Under the pieces are notes generated by a model. It did not search any database and was not told the DNA's origin. It worked only from the letters and a program-made list of their open reading frames with translations. This document shows positions 62,416 through 64,000 of a stretch of DNA of 64,000 nucleotides, piece after piece. The first letter of the stretch is position 1, and every line of letters begins with the position of its first letter. Location of the stretch: positions 182,750-246,749 of the forward strand of contig NZ_JACLAW010000008.1 of the NCBI RefSeq assembly GCF_014230315.1. Reading direction: 5' to 3'. The DNA comes from Novosphingobium flavum. Its GTDB lineage: Bacteria > Pseudomonadota > Alphaproteobacteria > Sphingomonadales > Sphingomonadaceae. Position numbers and translations under genes: made by a program.

Positions 62416-64000
62416 ATGGATTTCGAAGCCAATCGCGAAACCGCTCATGAGAGCGATACTGCCGAGTTCACTCCGGCCAAGGCCGGGATGGCTGCTGCGG
62501 CCGCCGCGGCGGCGCCCAAGGGCGTTCCCGCGAGCGCCATTGCGCTGGCGCCAGATGCGAACGGGGTGATCGTTCTGCCTGCCGGTGTCACGCTGGACGA
62601 TCTCGAGGTCCAGGGCCGCGACCTGGTGATCCACGCGCCGAACGGTGCGGTTTACGTCATCCATGACGGCGCCGTCTACGTGCCGCAGATCGTGGTCGAC
62701 GGGGTCGAGGTTCCGCCGCTCAACTTGGCCGCTCTGCTGACCGGTGCCGAACCGCAGCCAGCCGCCGGGGCCGTTTCCAGTTCGGGGGGTAATTTTGCTG
62801 ATCCGGTGGGCAACATCCAGCCAGCCTACGACCTGGGCGACCTGCTGCCCTACACCGAACTGCAGTTCCCGCAGATCGAAATTCAGGAAATCTTTCCCGG
62901 CGTGGTGAACCGCACGCCCGACGTGCTGATTCAGGACGGCGGACCGGCTTCGCACGATGCAGTCGACTCGGTCAGTGAAACGGGCTTGCCCAATCCGCGT
63001 CTGAACGGTGCCGTGGAATCGCCCGGTTCGGCCTTCGGCAACAATGCCCATATCACGACCGGCACGATCTTCGTCGACTCTCCCGATGGGATTGCCGCAA
63101 TCACCATCAACGGTGTTACCTACAACCTCTCCGGCGCCACCGCGCCGGTTCCCGGCACTTACGGGACTCTGGCGCTCGGCACGCTGGCCAACGGGACGAT
63201 CTCTTATACCTACACCCTGACCGACAACACGTCCGGCAATTCGACCAGCGAAGTGTTTACGGTCGTCGTCGTCGATCCGCAGGGGGACAGTTCGACGGCC
63301 AAGCTGACAGTCAGCATTTTCGATGACACTCCGACCGCATTCCCCAACACCAACGCGGTGTCGGAAGGGTCGACGGTGACCGGCAACGTGCTGACCAACG
63401 GCACGCCGGACGTGTTCGGCGCCGACGGTCCGATTGCGGCCAATGCCGGAGTGACCGGCGTCGCCACCGGCAGCGTCACGACCAGCGCGGTTGTCGGCGG
63501 CCTCGGCGGCACCGGGATCGTGGGCCAGTACGGCACGCTGATCCTCAACGCCAACGGCACCTACAGCTACAAGGCAAATGCCAACATCACGACCGGCGCG
63601 GCGCTGGTCGATCACTTCGTCTATACGATCACCGACGGGGACAACGACACCTCGACGACGACGCTGGACATCACGGTCAACAACGTGACGGTGACGGCGA
63701 GCGACAACGAGGCACTGGTCAACGAGGCCGGCCTGGCGACGGGGAGCAATTCCGCGGCGACGAGCGAGGTGTTCAACGGCGCGATCACCGCCTCGGGCGG
63801 TTCGGGCGGCTACACCTATGCGCTGAGCACCAGCGCGACGGGAGCCTACGGCAACCTCGTGCTCAACGCCAATGGGAGCTACACCTACACGCTGACCAAG
63901 GCCTTCGACACCAGCCCGGACAGCCTGACGACCGCGACCCAGACCGAGGCGGGCAAGGACAGCTTCGGCTACACGGTGACCGACAGCAACGGCAACACCA
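62416..64000 (+). CDS. Giant VCBS-repeat adhesin with retention-module-like N terminus (partial)
   Basis: An open frame with no stop to the window end (over 525 residues, 3' truncated by the window). No Sec signal is visible, fitting type I secretion. After an alanine-rich stretch (25-33) comes a compact domain (VLPAGVTLDDLEVQGRDLV then GAVYVIHDGAVYVPQI), then PAAG at 115-118, a linker, and VCBS-type repeats (GTLILNANGTYSYK ... DHFVYTITDGDND; GNLVLNANGSYTYTL ... DSFGYTVTDSNGN). GAGGG lies 7 bases before ATG 62416; ATG 62356 in the same frame would add 20 residues. Adhesin or biofilm matrix protein. Confidence 0.85.
   Translation, partial: MDFEANRETAHESDTAEFTPAKAGMAAAAAAAAPKGVPASAIALAPDANGVIVLPAGVTLDDLEVQGRDLVIHAPNGAVYVIHDGAVYVPQIVVDGVEVPPLNLAALLTGAEPQPAAGAVSSSGGNFADPVGNIQPAYDLGDLLPYTELQFPQIEIQEIFPGVVNRTPDVLIQDGGPASHDAVDSVSETGLPNPRLNGAVESPGSAFGNNAHITTGTIFVDSPDGIAAITINGVTYNLSGATAPVPGTYGTLALGTLANGTISYTYTLTDNTSGNSTSEVFTVVVVDPQGDSSTAKLTVSIFDDTPTAFPNTNAVSEGSTVTGNVLTNGTPDVFGADGPIAANAGVTGVATGSVTTSAVVGGLGGTGIVGQYGTLILNANGTYSYKANANITTGAALVDHFVYTITDGDNDTSTTTLDITVNNVTVTASDNEALVNEAGLATGSNSAATSEVFNGAITASGGSGGYTYALSTSATGAYGNLVLNANGSYTYTLTKAFDTSPDSLTTATQTEAGKDSFGYTVTDSNGNT

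Overview
The window is about 64 kb of GC-rich DNA, densely packed with genes in short, overlapping operons. Most starts overlap the previous stop (ATGA, GTGA, TTGA). The gene families suggest a sphingomonad-type alphaproteobacterium: a UrcA-family protein, a TonB-dependent receptor, a carboxyspermidine-type polyamine pathway, a Tad/Cpa pilus locus, a GAAC-N7-GAAC LexA box and a possible CtrA site. This is an inference from gene content, with no database match behind it. No rRNA, tRNA, CRISPR array, transposase or integrase was found.

Layout. 0-8.7 kb: rppH, a two-subunit 2-oxoacid:ferredoxin oxidoreductase (korAB), a PAP2 phosphatase, photolyase, a PilZ protein, and purF followed by an SDR. 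8.9-15.3 kb: lolC-lolD, a small conserved protein coupled to a glutathione peroxidase, and dnaE. 15.3-21.1 kb: a UrcA-family protein, a radical SAM protein divergent from a YbjN-like exported protein with a LexA box between them, CsbD, and a minus-strand operon of a UDG-like protein, slt and moaB. 21.1-27.6 kb: ispE and N-formylglutamate amidohydrolase, then ilvD, a lipoprotein, the NAD(P)HX repair enzyme and an rRNA/tRNA uridine methyltransferase. 27.7-32 kb: polyamine synthesis (carboxynorspermidine synthase, a small exported protein, nspC, and an ornithine-type decarboxylase behind a structured leader). 32-37.7 kb: quinone oxidoreductase, TonB receptor with an exported partner, and an exported amidohydrolase. 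37.8-43.6 kb: a MerR regulator divergent from a beta-oxidation operon (thiolase, HAD-ECH fusion, acyl-CoA dehydrogenase).

43.7-55.3 kb is a Tad (Flp pilus) locus. tadG-tadE-tadE on the plus strand converge on flp-flp-cpaB-cpaC-lipoprotein-cpaE-cpaF-tadB-tadC-tadD-cpaA on the minus strand. 55.7-60.7 kb encodes a membrane protein and three multi-spanning glycosyltransferase-like proteins. 60.9-61.5 kb is an exported M23 peptidase. After a gene-poor stretch of about 0.9 kb, the window ends inside a VCBS-repeat adhesin whose N-terminal part carries a PAAG motif placed like a LapG cleavage site. The right third therefore looks like a surface-attachment region.

The least explained items are the structured leader ahead of the decarboxylase, the LexA box between the radical SAM and YbjN-like genes, the adhesin N-terminus, the small lipoprotein in the CpaD position, and the regulatory sequences around flp. 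Motif calls were made by eye.
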